Positions 8,043 to 16,171 of a stretch of 44,455 nucleotides of DNA are shown here, piece after piece. A program made the position numbers and the translations under genes. The number at the start of each line of letters is the position of its first letter. The stretch's first letter is position 1. The notes under the pieces are model-generated. The model was given only the letters and a program-made list of their open reading frames with translations, had not been told where the DNA came from and did not search any database. The stretch spans positions 1 to 44,455 of the forward strand of contig CAZFPA010000015.1 of NCBI GenBank assembly GCA_964520975.1. Direction: 5' to 3'. This stretch comes from CAZFPA01 sp964520975. Its GTDB lineage: Bacteria > Bacillota > Negativicutes > Selenomonadales > Selenomonadaceae.

Positions 8043-9284
8043 ATGAAATCTATGATCCGCGATATCAAGCTGGCTCCGTCCGGCCATGATAAAATCAACT
8101 GGGTTGCCAACTTCATGCCGGTACTGGCAGCGATCAATGAGGAGTTTTCTGTTTCCAAACCGTTCGCTGGTAAGAAAATGGTCATTACTCTTCATCTGGA
8201 AGCAAAGACGGCCTATATGGCATTGATCTTCAAAAATGCCGGTGCCGAAGTCGCCATTACGGGCAGCAATCCACTGTCCACGCAGGATGATGTTGCCGCG
8301 GCACTCGTAGAGGACGGGCTGAATGTATTCGCCTGGCACGGGTGTACGCCGGAGGAATATGATACTTTTATTGACAGAGCACTCGATATCAAACCGGATA
8401 TCATCATCGATGACGGCGGTGATCTCGTAGCGATGCTGCATTCGAAGCGCCGGGAGCTGCTCGGCGGCATCCTGGGCGGTTCTGAGGAAACGACTACGGG
8501 CGTGCATCGTCTGCGGGCACTGGCGCATGAAGGCCGGCTCGAATTCCCGATGATTGCAGCCAATGATGCCTATTGCAAATATCTCTTCGACAACCGTTAC
8601 GGAACGGGGCAGTCGACCTGGGATGGCATTATGCGCACGACGAATCTCGTCATTGCCGGCAAGAATGTTGTCATTTCCGGCTACGGCTGGTGCGGTAAGG
8701 GCGGTGCCATGCGTGCCAAGGGCCTCGGTGCCAACGTCATCATCACGGAGGTCGATCCGATCAAGGCCATTGAGGCTGTATTCGATGGTTTCCGCGTGAT
8801 GCCAATGGATGAGGCTGCCAAGATCGGCGATATTTTCCTGACCCTGACCGGTGACAAGGACATCATCCGCAAGCAGCATTTCGCTGTGATGAAGAATGGT
8901 GCGATGATGGCAAATTCCGGACATTTCGATGTAGAGATCAACAAGGTCGAGCTCAATGAAGTATCGGTTTCGCATCGCCAGGTGCGCAACAACATTGAGG
9001 AGTTTGTGCAGCCGGATGGCCGGAAAATCTATTTGCTGGCCGAGGGCCGGCTCGTGAACCTAGCTGCCGGGGATGGGCATCCGGCAGAGATCATGGATCT
9101 TTCCTTTGCGGTACAGTTCTTCTCGGCACTGCATCTCCTGCATCATCATGCTGAGCTTGGCAAGGATGTATATCTGATGCCGGAGGAAATCAATACGAAG
9201 ATCGCTGAAATCAAGTTGAAATCCCTTGGAGTTGCGATTGACAGGCTTACACCCGAGCAGCAGGCTTATCTGCAGCAGGCGTGA
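8043..9284 (+). CDS. ahcY: S-adenosylhomocysteinase homologue (possibly S-inosylhomocysteine hydrolase)
   Basis: 413 residues, the shorter archaeal/Thermotoga-type length rather than the ~430-470 of eukaryotic and proteobacterial enzymes. Visible motifs are HLEAKTAYMA, AITGSNPLSTQDD, the DDGGDLV segment, GGSEETTTGVHRL, NDAYCKYLFDNRYGTGQS with its lysine and aspartate, and the NAD-binding loop SGYGWCGKG near residue 208. The enzyme reversibly splits SAH to adenosine and homocysteine using bound NAD. ATG start with GGAGG 8 nt upstream. It lies 24 bp ahead of an MTA/SAH deaminase gene, so the pair may instead act in series: deamination of SAH to S-inosylhomocysteine, then hydrolysis to inosine and homocysteine, as shown for the Methanocaldococcus homologue. 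Family assignment is secure; substrate preference is not. Confidence 0.9.
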   Translation: MKSMIRDIKLAPSGHDKINWVANFMPVLAAINEEFSVSKPFAGKKMVITLHLEAKTAYMALIFKNAGAEVAITGSNPLSTQDDVAAALVEDGLNVFAWHGCTPEEYDTFIDRALDIKPDIIIDDGGDLVAMLHSKRRELLGGILGGSEETTTGVHRLRALAHEGRLEFPMIAANDAYCKYLFDNRYGTGQSTWDGIMRTTNLVIAGKNVVISGYGWCGKGGAMRAKGLGANVIITEVDPIKAIEAVFDGFRVMPMDEAAKIGDIFLTLTGDKDIIRKQHFAVMKNGAMMANSGHFDVEINKVELNEVSVSHRQVRNNIEEFVQPDGRKIYLLAEGRLVNLAAGDGHPAEIMDLSFAVQFFSALHLLHHHAELGKDVYLMPEEINTKIAEIKLKSLGVAIDRLTPEQQAYLQQA

Positions 9285-9308
9285 TTCCAATATTGTGAGG
9301 TAGATTTT

Positions 9309-10586
9309 ATGAATACATTGCTCAAGAATGCCGCCGTCCTTTTGCCGGATGGCAGTGTAAAAACAACCGATATTGCTGTAGCCGGCAATACCATTGCGAA
9401 GATCGGCACTGTCGGTAATGAATGGCAGGCCGATGCTGTTGTCGATGCGACCGGAAAATTTGCTGTACCTGGTTTTGTCAATGCGCATACCCATGCGTCG
9501 ATGACATTGCTGCGCAGCTACGCGGATGATATGAATCTCATGGACTGGCTGGAGAAGGAAATCTGGCCGGTTGAAGCCAAAATGCACTCCAAGGATATCT
9601 ATTGGGGCGCTATGCTCGCGGCTGTTGAGATGATAAAGAGCGGTACGACTTCCTTTGCGGATATGTACGGGCCGCAGATGGAAGAGGTTGCCAAGGTTGT
9701 CGATGCGTCCGGTATGCGGGCCGTGCTTTCGCGTGGCATCATCGGTGTGGCGCCGACGGGCCTGCAGTCCCTGGAATCCAATAAGGAGCTTTTCCGGAAT
9801 TTCCATGGCGCAGCCAATGGCCGTATTTCCGTAATGTTCGGACCGCACGCGCCGTATACCTGCCCACCGGATTTTCTGCGCAAGGTCGTAGCTGCGGCTA
9901 AGGATCTCAAGGCGGAAATCCACATCCATCTGGCCGAGACCAAGGGTGAGGTTGAGAACTGCCTGAAGGAATATGGCAAGACGCCGTTCGGCATCATGGA
10001 AGAAACCGGTATACTGGACTGCGGGGTACTGGCTGCGCATTGCGTGCATCTGACGGATGCGGATATTGCCCTCATGGCAAAATACCATGTACGGGCCGCA
10101 CATAATCCTGGCAGCAACATGAAGCTGGCCAGCGGTATTGCGCCGGTACCGAAGCTCTTGAAGGCCGGTGTCTGCGTAGCTCTGGGAACCGATGGTGCTT
10201 CGAGCAACAACAACCTCGATATGCTGGAGGAAATCCGGCTGGCAGCATTGCTGCATAAGGTGGATACACTTGACCCGCTGGCAGTTCCCGCTCTGGAAGC
10301 ACTCCGGATGGGAACCGAATACGGTGCCAAGGCGCTCGGAATCGAAAAGCTGGGGCGTCTCGAAGAGGGTTTCAAGGCCGATATCACTTTGTTCGATACG
10401 AACAGTGCCGCCTGGTGTCCGCAGCACGATCTGCTTTCGTTGCTCGTCTACTCAGCAAACAGCAGCTCGGTTGATTCTGTCATGATCGACGGAAAGCTGG
10501 TCATGGAAAAAGGCCATCTGCTGACACTGGATGAAGAGCGTATTCTCTATGAGGCTAATCGCTGCGCGATGGAACTGACAAAATAA
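9309..10586 (+). CDS. mtaD: 5'-methylthioadenosine/S-adenosylhomocysteine deaminase
   Basis: 425 residues of the amidohydrolase superfamily. Metal ligands are visible: NAHTHASM (His60, His62), HIHLAETKGE (~residue 204), AAHCVHL with its histidine (~240) and GTDGASSNNNLDM with the catalytic aspartate (~297). The FGPHAPYTCPP segment is typical of the MTA/SAH deaminase subgroup. The enzyme deaminates SAH, methylthioadenosine and sometimes adenosine to the inosine forms in the cytoplasm. ATG start with GTGAGGT upstream. It is cotranscribed with the SAH hydrolase homologue 24 bp upstream and followed by a strong terminator, making a two-gene methyl-cycle recycling unit. Confidence 0.92.
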   Translation: MNTLLKNAAVLLPDGSVKTTDIAVAGNTIAKIGTVGNEWQADAVVDATGKFAVPGFVNAHTHASMTLLRSYADDMNLMDWLEKEIWPVEAKMHSKDIYWGAMLAAVEMIKSGTTSFADMYGPQMEEVAKVVDASGMRAVLSRGIIGVAPTGLQSLESNKELFRNFHGAANGRISVMFGPHAPYTCPPDFLRKVVAAAKDLKAEIHIHLAETKGEVENCLKEYGKTPFGIMEETGILDCGVLAAHCVHLTDADIALMAKYHVRAAHNPGSNMKLASGIAPVPKLLKAGVCVALGTDGASSNNNLDMLEEIRLAALLHKVDTLDPLAVPALEALRMGTEYGAKALGIEKLGRLEEGFKADITLFDTNSAAWCPQHDLLSLLVYSANSSSVDSVMIDGKLVMEKGHLLTLDEERILYEANRCAMELTK

Positions 10587-10598
10587 TAAATCAGAAAA

Positions 10599-10624
10599 GC
10601 TGCTGCCTGGCGGCAGCTTTTTTT
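10599..10624 (+). terminator. Intrinsic terminator after mtaD
   Basis: A 9-bp stem (AGCTGCTGC with GCGGCAGCT, one T-G pair) with a 3-nt loop is followed by TTTTTT. It separates mtaD from the RNase H gene by only a few bases; the RNase H Shine-Dalgarno begins at 10627. Confidence 0.85.
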
Positions 10625-10639
10625 ATAGGAGTGGTCCCT

Positions 10640-11254
10640 TTGGCACCAAAAAAGAATTTTTATGCGGTGAAGAATGGCCGCACGCCCGGGCTCTATAAGA
10701 CCTGGGCAGAATGCCAGCGGCAGGTACAGGGATATCCAGGCGCTTTGTTCAAGGGGTTTGTGACCCGGGCTGAGGCTGAAGCCTATTTGGGCGGCGCTTC
10801 CGGCAGTGCGCCGGCAAAGCCTGTGGCAGAGCCCGGTGTCTGCTGTATCTATGTGGATGGCTCGTATTTTCAGGGGCACTATAGCTGGGGAATGGCCGTG
10901 TATCGGGATGGAAAGCTCATCCATACCGCCAATGGCCTGGGAACTTCCAGAGATGCCGCCCGACTCCATAACGTTGCGGGCGAGGTGGAGGCAGCCATCC
11001 AGGCCGTTCGCTGGGCCGAGGACCAGAAGCTTGAAAAAGTGGTGATCTGCCATGATTATATTGGCATTTCGGAATGGGCCGAGGGGCGCTGGAAGACAAA
11101 TACAGAGCTCACGGCCGCCTATGCGGCCTTTATGGCTGATTATATCGGCTGGGTACGCTTCCAGAAAGTTGCGGGCCATACGGGAGTCGCGGGCAATGAG
11201 CTTGCCGACCAGCTTGCCAAGAAAGCTTTGGAGCAGGCTGTAAACGGATTTTAA
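10640..11254 (+). CDS. rnhA: Ribonuclease H with N-terminal RHBD (caulimovirus VI-type) domain
   Basis: 204 residues. Residues ~1-50 (KKNFYAVKNGRTPGLYKTW, GFVTRAEAEAYL) form the RNA-DNA hybrid-binding domain found in eukaryotic RNase H1 and many Firmicutes. The rest is a type 1 RNase H fold with the four acidic residues visible in YVDGSYF, AGEVEAAIQA, CHDYIGI and GNELADQLA. It cleaves RNA in RNA-DNA hybrids in the cytoplasm. Start choice: the GTG at 10631 overlaps the Shine-Dalgarno AGGAG (10627-10631), so the TTG at 10640, 8 nt away, is preferred. It abuts ftsK directly. Promoter activity for this pair is not obvious, since a terminator sits immediately upstream. Confidence 0.9.
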   Translation: MAPKKNFYAVKNGRTPGLYKTWAECQRQVQGYPGALFKGFVTRAEAEAYLGGASGSAPAKPVAEPGVCCIYVDGSYFQGHYSWGMAVYRDGKLIHTANGLGTSRDAARLHNVAGEVEAAIQAVRWAEDQKLEKVVICHDYIGISEWAEGRWKTNTELTAAYAAFMADYIGWVRFQKVAGHTGVAGNELADQLAKKALEQAVNGF

Positions 11255-11272
11255 ATGAAGTGGGGATTCCTT

Positions 11273-13693
11273 ATGCAAAAGAAAAAGACGATAAAAAAGA
11301 ATACGAAGAAACGTGTGCCCGTCAAGAACAGTGCACCGAAAAATCCGGGACGGCGGTATGAGCTCATCGGCATCGCCTTCCTGACCCTGGGCATCATTTC
11401 GCTCTGCGGCTTGTGGGGCCTGAATGTCGGCTTTGTTGGCTTTTATTTTGCGAAGGTGCTTTCCTATCTCTTCGGAATCGGTGCGCATATCACGGCGCTG
11501 CTGGTCATGCTCATCGGCCTGCAGTATATCCTGAAGCATCATGGACTTGTCTATTCCAAGCGCTTTTTCGGCCTGGTGGTTCTCTATATTTCTATTCTGG
11601 CGGTCTGGCATCATTTCGTTGTTGCGCCGGGAGCGGAGATTCTGCCGGACAGCCTGCCCGGTGGCGGCGGTCTGCTCGGCGGCGGGCTGCTGCTGCTGCT
11701 GCGCCGTTTCTTTGGCGTTGATGGCGGCATCATTGTTCTCGGGGCCGGTATCGTTGGGTCCGTGCTGCTCTCGACGACCTGGTCTCTGGCGGAGGGGATG
11801 CTGAAGACAAAAAAACACGCGGAAACAGGATTGGCCGCAGCAAAGGAAACAATGGGGACCGCCTATGAAAAGGCGGCTGCTGTAGAAGGTATCGTGCAGG
11901 AAAAGGTCAAGGAACGGATGAAGAATTCCTTCTACAATCAGGATAAGGACCCGCATTTTACCGGGGATTTACCGGAACATCCGGAAGCGGCCGAGGCGGC
12001 AGCTTCCCCGGTGGACACTACACCGGCCGAGGCTGTGCCGGAATTTACGGCCAATGAAGCGCCCGCAGCGGCGCAGCCGGTTCCTGCCTTTACCATTGAA
12101 TACGGTACGGAACAAAAGGGAGCCGCGCTTATTGCGGATGCGGGCGAGGAGGCGGAACCGTTGCCGGAGACTCCGGCCGCGCCAGCAACAAATCCCCCCG
12201 CTGCAGAGGCAGCACCGGCAGCGACGGAAGCTCCGGCGGTGCAGGCAAAACCCTACGAGCTGCCGAAAGTCAAATACATTCTTTCCAAGCGGGTGAAAAA
12301 GAAAAATTCCCAGCTGGAACGGGAGATTGCGGAAAAGGCGCAGGTGCTGGCTTCGACGCTGGATAACTTCCATGTGAAGGCCAAGATCATCAATGCCTGC
12401 CATGGACCGGCCGTTACCCGCTATGAACTTGAGCCGGCCCCGGGCGTAAAGGTCAGCAAAATCACAAATCTTGCGGATGATCTTGCGCTGAGCCTGGCTG
12501 CCTTTTCCGTACGCATTGAGCCGATCCCGGGTAAAGCGGCGATTGGCATCGAGGTACCGAACAAGGAACTGGAAGGTGTCCAGCTCCGGGAGGTCCTGGA
12601 AAACGAGGCCTTTTCGGCGGCCAAGTCAAAGCTCACGGTCGGACTGGGAATGGATATCGGCGGCCAGGCAATCTTCGCTGACCTTGCCAAGATGCCGCAT
12701 CTTTTAGTTGCCGGTGCTACGGGCTCAGGTAAATCTGTCTGCATCAATACGCTCATCACCAGCATCCTCTTCAAGGCGAAGCCGGATGAAGTGAAGTTCA
12801 TCCTCATCGATCCGAAGATGGTAGAGCTCTCCAATTACAACGGCATACCGCATCTCATGGTACCGGTGGTAACGGATGCTAAAAAGGCTGCTTCCGTGCT
12901 GAACTGGGCGGTACAGGAAATGGAGAAGCGCTATGCGAAGTTTGCGGATAAGGGCGTCCGGGATATGGAGCGCTACAACAAATCCAACCCTGAGGATAAG
13001 ATGCCATCGGTTGTCATCATCATCGATGAGCTCGCCGACCTCATGATGGTCGCACCGCACGATGTCGAGGATGCCATCTGCCGTCTGGCCCAAAAGGCCA
13101 GGGCGGCCGGGCTTCATCTGGTGCTTGCCACGCAGCGGCCTTCGGTCGATGTCATTACCGGTATCATCAAGGCCAATATCCCTTCGCGCATTTCCTTCTC
13201 GGTTTCTTCGCAGATCGATTCGCGGACAATTCTCGATATGGGTGGCGCTGAGAAACTGCTGGGTAAAGGCGATATGCTTTTCTATCCCGTAGGTGCGGCC
13301 AAGCCGCGGCGTGTCCAGGGCGCTTTTGTAAGCGATCAGGAGGTTGAGGAACTGCTGGATTATATCCGGGCGCAGGGCCAGGAGGCCGAAACCAATGAGG
13401 AGATCATTCAGTTCACCGAACAGGCCATGAAGGAAGACGGCAAGGAAAAGGAGTCTGCCGGGCCGCAGCAGGACGAACTGCTGCCGGAGGCTGTCAATGC
13501 CGTGCTGGCTACCGGTGTAGCGTCATCCTCCAGTATCCAGCGCCGTTTCCGCATCGGCTATACCCGTGCGGCCCGGCTCATTGACACCATGGAAGAGCTT
13601 CATATTGTAGGGCCAAATGCCGGCAGCAAACCACGGGATATTCTCATGACGACCGAGCAGGCGCTGGCCGCTGTGCAGAAAGCAATGGAATAA
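11273..13693 (+). CDS. ftsK: DNA translocase FtsK/SpoIIIE
   Basis: 806 residues from the preferred ATG at 11273. The upstream in-frame ATG at 11255 has no ribosome site, whereas 11273 has a G-rich one at 11262-11265. Order: lysine-rich N-terminus, about four membrane helices (~25-180), an Ala/Pro/Glu-rich low-complexity linker (~220-325), then the alpha/beta motor with Walker A GATGSGKS near 481 and Walker B VVIIIDELADL near 580. A C-terminal gamma winged helix (~735-806, FRIGYTRAARLIDTMEEL) reads polar KOPS/SRS-like sequences. It pumps chromosomal DNA through the septum during division. It follows the RNase H gene with no gap and probably shares its transcript. Confidence 0.95.
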   Translation: MQKKKTIKKNTKKRVPVKNSAPKNPGRRYELIGIAFLTLGIISLCGLWGLNVGFVGFYFAKVLSYLFGIGAHITALLVMLIGLQYILKHHGLVYSKRFFGLVVLYISILAVWHHFVVAPGAEILPDSLPGGGGLLGGGLLLLLRRFFGVDGGIIVLGAGIVGSVLLSTTWSLAEGMLKTKKHAETGLAAAKETMGTAYEKAAAVEGIVQEKVKERMKNSFYNQDKDPHFTGDLPEHPEAAEAAASPVDTTPAEAVPEFTANEAPAAAQPVPAFTIEYGTEQKGAALIADAGEEAEPLPETPAAPATNPPAAEAAPAATEAPAVQAKPYELPKVKYILSKRVKKKNSQLEREIAEKAQVLASTLDNFHVKAKIINACHGPAVTRYELEPAPGVKVSKITNLADDLALSLAAFSVRIEPIPGKAAIGIEVPNKELEGVQLREVLENEAFSAAKSKLTVGLGMDIGGQAIFADLAKMPHLLVAGATGSGKSVCINTLITSILFKAKPDEVKFILIDPKMVELSNYNGIPHLMVPVVTDAKKAASVLNWAVQEMEKRYAKFADKGVRDMERYNKSNPEDKMPSVVIIIDELADLMMVAPHDVEDAICRLAQKARAAGLHLVLATQRPSVDVITGIIKANIPSRISFSVSSQIDSRTILDMGGAEKLLGKGDMLFYPVGAAKPRRVQGAFVSDQEVEELLDYIRAQGQEAETNEEIIQFTEQAMKEDGKEKESAGPQQDELLPEAVNAVLATGVASSSSIQRRFRIGYTRAARLIDTMEELHIVGPNAGSKPRDILMTTEQALAAVQKAME

Positions 13694-13712
13694 AATATCA
13701 TAGAGAAACAAG

Positions 13713-13760
13713 AAGTCCGTGCCGGCTGCAGATCATGCAGCTGGCACGGACTTTATTTTT
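13713..13760. terminator. Bidirectional intrinsic terminator between ftsK and the SGNH hydrolase gene
   Basis: An 18-bp stem (13713-13730 with 13736-13753, start AAGTCCGTGCC, one G-T pair) with loop GATCA is followed by TATTTTT on the plus strand. It lies between converging genes and can serve both, though the plus-strand T tail is the better one. Confidence 0.85.
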
Positions 13761-13763
13761 CGT

Positions 13764-15380
13764 TCAGCGCTTCAGTAAATACTGATGTTCATTGATGATT
13801 TCGGCCATGAGCATTTTCCCGTAGATGTCCGGATGCAGGCCGTCTGTGGCGAATTCCGGAGCCATGATGCTCTTCGTCGGATCGTAGAAATACGGTTCGA
13901 GATCGATATAATAGGGCTGCCGACGAATGTAAGCGTTGACCTCATCCATCTTCTGATGCCAGGCCGGATCGGTCTCGGTCTGGAAGGCCGCGTAGATGTT
14001 TGCCGGATTGATGGGCATGAGCGTAAGGAAGATGGGCCGGATATTGTTGCGCTCACATTTTTGGGCGATTGCGGCGAGGTCCGCGATGATGTCCTGCGCG
14101 CTGATTGTATCTGCCCGCAGGCTGTTGGAGCCGGTCAGAATGAAAAGATTGAGCGGCTGATAGGGAAGCACATCACTATCAAAGCGCAGCATTGTCGTAT
14201 GTGATGTATCACCGCTGCGCCCCAGATTCACAGTTGGAAAATCAAGATAGGTGGTGTAGCTGTATTCCAGGCTGGCCGGTGAATAGGATACCGCCCCGCC
14301 GCCGTGGGTGATACTGTCACCAAAGGCACCCGCCAGGGCCCGCGTTGCGTGGTCAGCCACCTTGAATTCCTCCGTGTCGGAATAGACACCGATGGTGTTC
14401 CCGTTGTCATCGATGGCCCGTACCCGCCAGTAATATTCTCCGGCATAGGGGCGTGCGTACTCATCGTAGCAGCTGAAGGAATCGTTGGCAATCATATTCC
14501 AGACGCGGTTGTCGGAAGGCTCCGCATTGTTTTCCGCCGCTGGTCGGGCCGTCATGAGCTCAACCTCATAGCGGGTGATTCCATGCATTGGAATCCAGTG
14601 ATATACCGGATACAGCGGCTGCTGGAAGCCGGGCATTGTATCGAAGTTATTCAGCAACGGCTTGTTTGGCATCGGCAGTGCCGGATTGATCTGGATCGGT
14701 TCGGCCTTGGAAAACTCACCGATCGGCTCCTTCTGCAGATTCATCGCGCGCACCCGCCAGTAGATATGCGGCTGATTGAGGAAGGGCTTGAGATCAGCCT
14801 GCCAGCCATTGGTATATACCTGCTGTGTGCTGTACAGATGATGCTGCTGCGAAAGCGCGATGCCGTATTCCTGCTCCGGGGGCGCGGACAGCAGTTCAAT
14901 CTCATAGCAGACCGCCCGGGGAACCGTATGCCAGACAAGGTAAGGCATGGCACTCGCAGGATTGTCAGCCGTATAGCGGAAAATGGGAACGGGCCGGACA
15001 GGCTCAGCAAAATCAGGGTTTTCCACGTATGCCGAGGGCCCGTTGAGGCGACCGAACATGCCGTAGGCAGTAACCCGATAGTAGGTGGGAATTGCCGTGC
15101 CGGGAAGTTCATAGGTCGCCTTGAAGGTGAAATCCTCCTTCATGAGGTGGTAATCCGGTTCATCCTTGAGCTGCCCTGTCGTCCGGCTGAAGGTCTCGAT
15201 TTTATAGAAGCAGGGATAGGGCAGCCGTTTCCAATTGAAGAAAATATGCCCGTCGTTCTCGGAAAAAGTGGCTTCCAGGGGAATGCCGCGAAGATTGAGA
15301 ACATCCGTTTTCTCGGTGAGATAAATGCAAAGAACCGTAAAGGAAAAAATAATCAGCGTAAAGACAATAAATTTCTTCAT
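13764..15380 (-). CDS. Exported or membrane-anchored SGNH/GDSL hydrolase with fibronectin III-like repeats
   Basis: 538 residues from the ATG at 15380, which has CGGAGT upstream; a longer frame to 15419 has no ribosome site. The N-terminus MKKFIVFTLIIFSFTVLCIY is a signal sequence or membrane anchor without a lipobox. Residues ~30-350 hold three repeats of a fibronectin III-like unit, each with a Y-x-I/V-E core and a YYRV or YWRVRA strand followed by G-x-x-S. The C-terminal ~190 residues are an SGNH hydrolase: GDSITHGGG (~355), NLGRSGDT, TGSNSLR and DGLHP (~512) give the Ser, Gly, Asn and Asp-His blocks. It probably removes ester groups from a cell-surface polysaccharide; the substrate is unknown. 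It converges on ftsK and is monocistronic. Confidence 0.8.
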   Translation of the reverse strand: MKKFIVFTLIIFSFTVLCIYLTEKTDVLNLRGIPLEATFSENDGHIFFNWKRLPYPCFYKIETFSRTTGQLKDEPDYHLMKEDFTFKATYELPGTAIPTYYRVTAYGMFGRLNGPSAYVENPDFAEPVRPVPIFRYTADNPASAMPYLVWHTVPRAVCYEIELLSAPPEQEYGIALSQQHHLYSTQQVYTNGWQADLKPFLNQPHIYWRVRAMNLQKEPIGEFSKAEPIQINPALPMPNKPLLNNFDTMPGFQQPLYPVYHWIPMHGITRYEVELMTARPAAENNAEPSDNRVWNMIANDSFSCYDEYARPYAGEYYWRVRAIDDNGNTIGVYSDTEEFKVADHATRALAGAFGDSITHGGGAVSYSPASLEYSYTTYLDFPTVNLGRSGDTSHTTMLRFDSDVLPYQPLNLFILTGSNSLRADTISAQDIIADLAAIAQKCERNNIRPIFLTLMPINPANIYAAFQTETDPAWHQKMDEVNAYIRRQPYYIDLEPYFYDPTKSIMAPEFATDGLHPDIYGKMLMAEIINEHQYLLKR

Positions 15381-15477
15381 AAAGACTCCGTGAATGTATA
15401 GTATAATGAATAAAAGCAATAATAGTATATCATGTTTTTCTTCAAAATAAGTAGAAAATATTCGAAAGAGGGATTTT

Positions 15478-16014
15478 ATGGGAGAAAAGGGTCTTATTCT
15501 AGTTCATACGGGCGATGGCAAAGGAAAGACGACAGCGGCACTGGGACTCATGCTGCGTGCCTGGGGCGACGGGCTGCGCGTATTGATCCTGCAGTTCATC
15601 AAGGGCGGCTGGGAATATGGCGAGCTTAAGGCCATCCAACGCCTGGCCGCACTGGATGGTCGCCTGGAGCTTCGCCAGTGTGGCCGCGGCTTCAGCCAGC
15701 GCCAGGGCGAGGAACAGGCAAAGCATGCGGCCGCCGCGGCCGCCGCACTGCAGCAGGCCAGGGAGGAAATCCAGAGCGGTCGCTGGGATATGGTCATCCT
15801 CGATGAGGTCAATTATGCGGTGAAGTTCGGCCTGCTCACGGAGGAAGCAGTCCTGGAGCTGCTGCGGGAAAGGCCGGCCGGACTCCATCTGGTGCTTACC
15901 GGGCGTGATGCGCGTCCCGCCGTGATCGCAGCCGCCGATCTTGTTACCGAGATGAAGCTGATCAAGCACCCCTTTCAGCAGGGAATCAAGGCGCAGCGTG
16001 GCATTGAATTTTAG
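15478..16014 (+). CDS. cobO: Cob(I)yrinic acid a,c-diamide adenosyltransferase (CobO/BtuR type)
   Basis: 178 residues, normal for the family. The P-loop GDGKGKTTAALGLMLRAWG occupies residues ~12-30. LILQFIKGGWEYGE (~40), the aspartate-rich DMVILDEVNYAVKFGLL (~105) and LVLTGRDARP (~140) follow in the CobO order. It transfers the 5'-deoxyadenosyl group of ATP to cob(I)alamin or its corrinoid precursor in the cytoplasm. ATG with AAAGAGGG upstream. No other cobalamin biosynthesis gene is nearby, so it may serve salvage for adenosylcobalamin-dependent mutases elsewhere. The run of alanines (AAAAAAALQQA, ~80-92) lies in a helix and seems unremarkable. Confidence 0.92.
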   Translation: MGEKGLILVHTGDGKGKTTAALGLMLRAWGDGLRVLILQFIKGGWEYGELKAIQRLAALDGRLELRQCGRGFSQRQGEEQAKHAAAAAAALQQAREEIQSGRWDMVILDEVNYAVKFGLLTEEAVLELLRERPAGLHLVLTGRDARPAVIAAADLVTEMKLIKHPFQQGIKAQRGIEF

Positions 16015-16032
16015 TATAAGGGTGTAAAGTTG

Positions 16033-16061
16033 TTTACTTTTGTGGCGAATTATTCTATAAT
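16033..16061 (+). promoter_or_regulatory. Promoter of ilvD
   Basis: -35 TTTACT (16033-16038), 17-bp spacer and perfect -10 TATAAT (16056-16061). Predicted transcription starts near 16068, leaving a leader of about 100 nt before the ilvD start codon. Confidence 0.7.
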
Positions 16062-16081
16062 ATACGGAATGCAGTAATTTT

Positions 16082-16147
16082 AAAGCAAAAACGTAATGCA
16101 ATATACACGTTTTTCGCTTTGGTTGTATACTCAGAAAATACAAAGCG
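16082..16147 (+). promoter_or_regulatory. ilvD leader with two mutually exclusive hairpins
   Basis: Hairpin 1: AAAGC plus AAAAACGT (16082-16094) pairs with ACGTTTTT plus GCTTT (16107-16120), with one bulged C. Hairpin 2: CGCTTT and GTAT (16115-16128) pair with ATAC and AAAGCG (16138-16147), with GGTT bulged. Both use the segment CGCTTT at 16115-16120, so they cannot form together. Hairpin 2 ends about 10 nt before the ribosome site. Neither has a following U run, so control of translation is more likely than termination. No T-box motif is seen. A regulatory role is inference. Confidence 0.4.
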
Positions 16148-16171
16148 AATAAAAAGATAGGTGGGGTCGTC

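Noticed and set aside
9060..10427. 455-codon minus-strand frame opposite ahcY and mtaD
   Set aside because: It is antisense to two complete metabolic enzymes and has no domain or ribosome site.
10547..11956. 469-codon minus-strand frame across the mtaD terminator, rnhA and the start of ftsK
   Set aside because: It runs through a strong intrinsic terminator and the antisense of two well-supported genes. The Q/E-rich product is an artefact of the ftsK linker and lysine codons.
12000..12250. Frameshift or foreign insertion in the ftsK linker
   Set aside because: Ala/Pro/Glu-rich low-complexity linkers are normal in FtsK, and the reading frame is continuous into an intact motor domain.
16062..16171. 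T-box or leader-peptide attenuator for ilvD
   Set aside because: There is no T-box sequence, no terminator U run and no short frame rich in Leu, Val or Ile codons.
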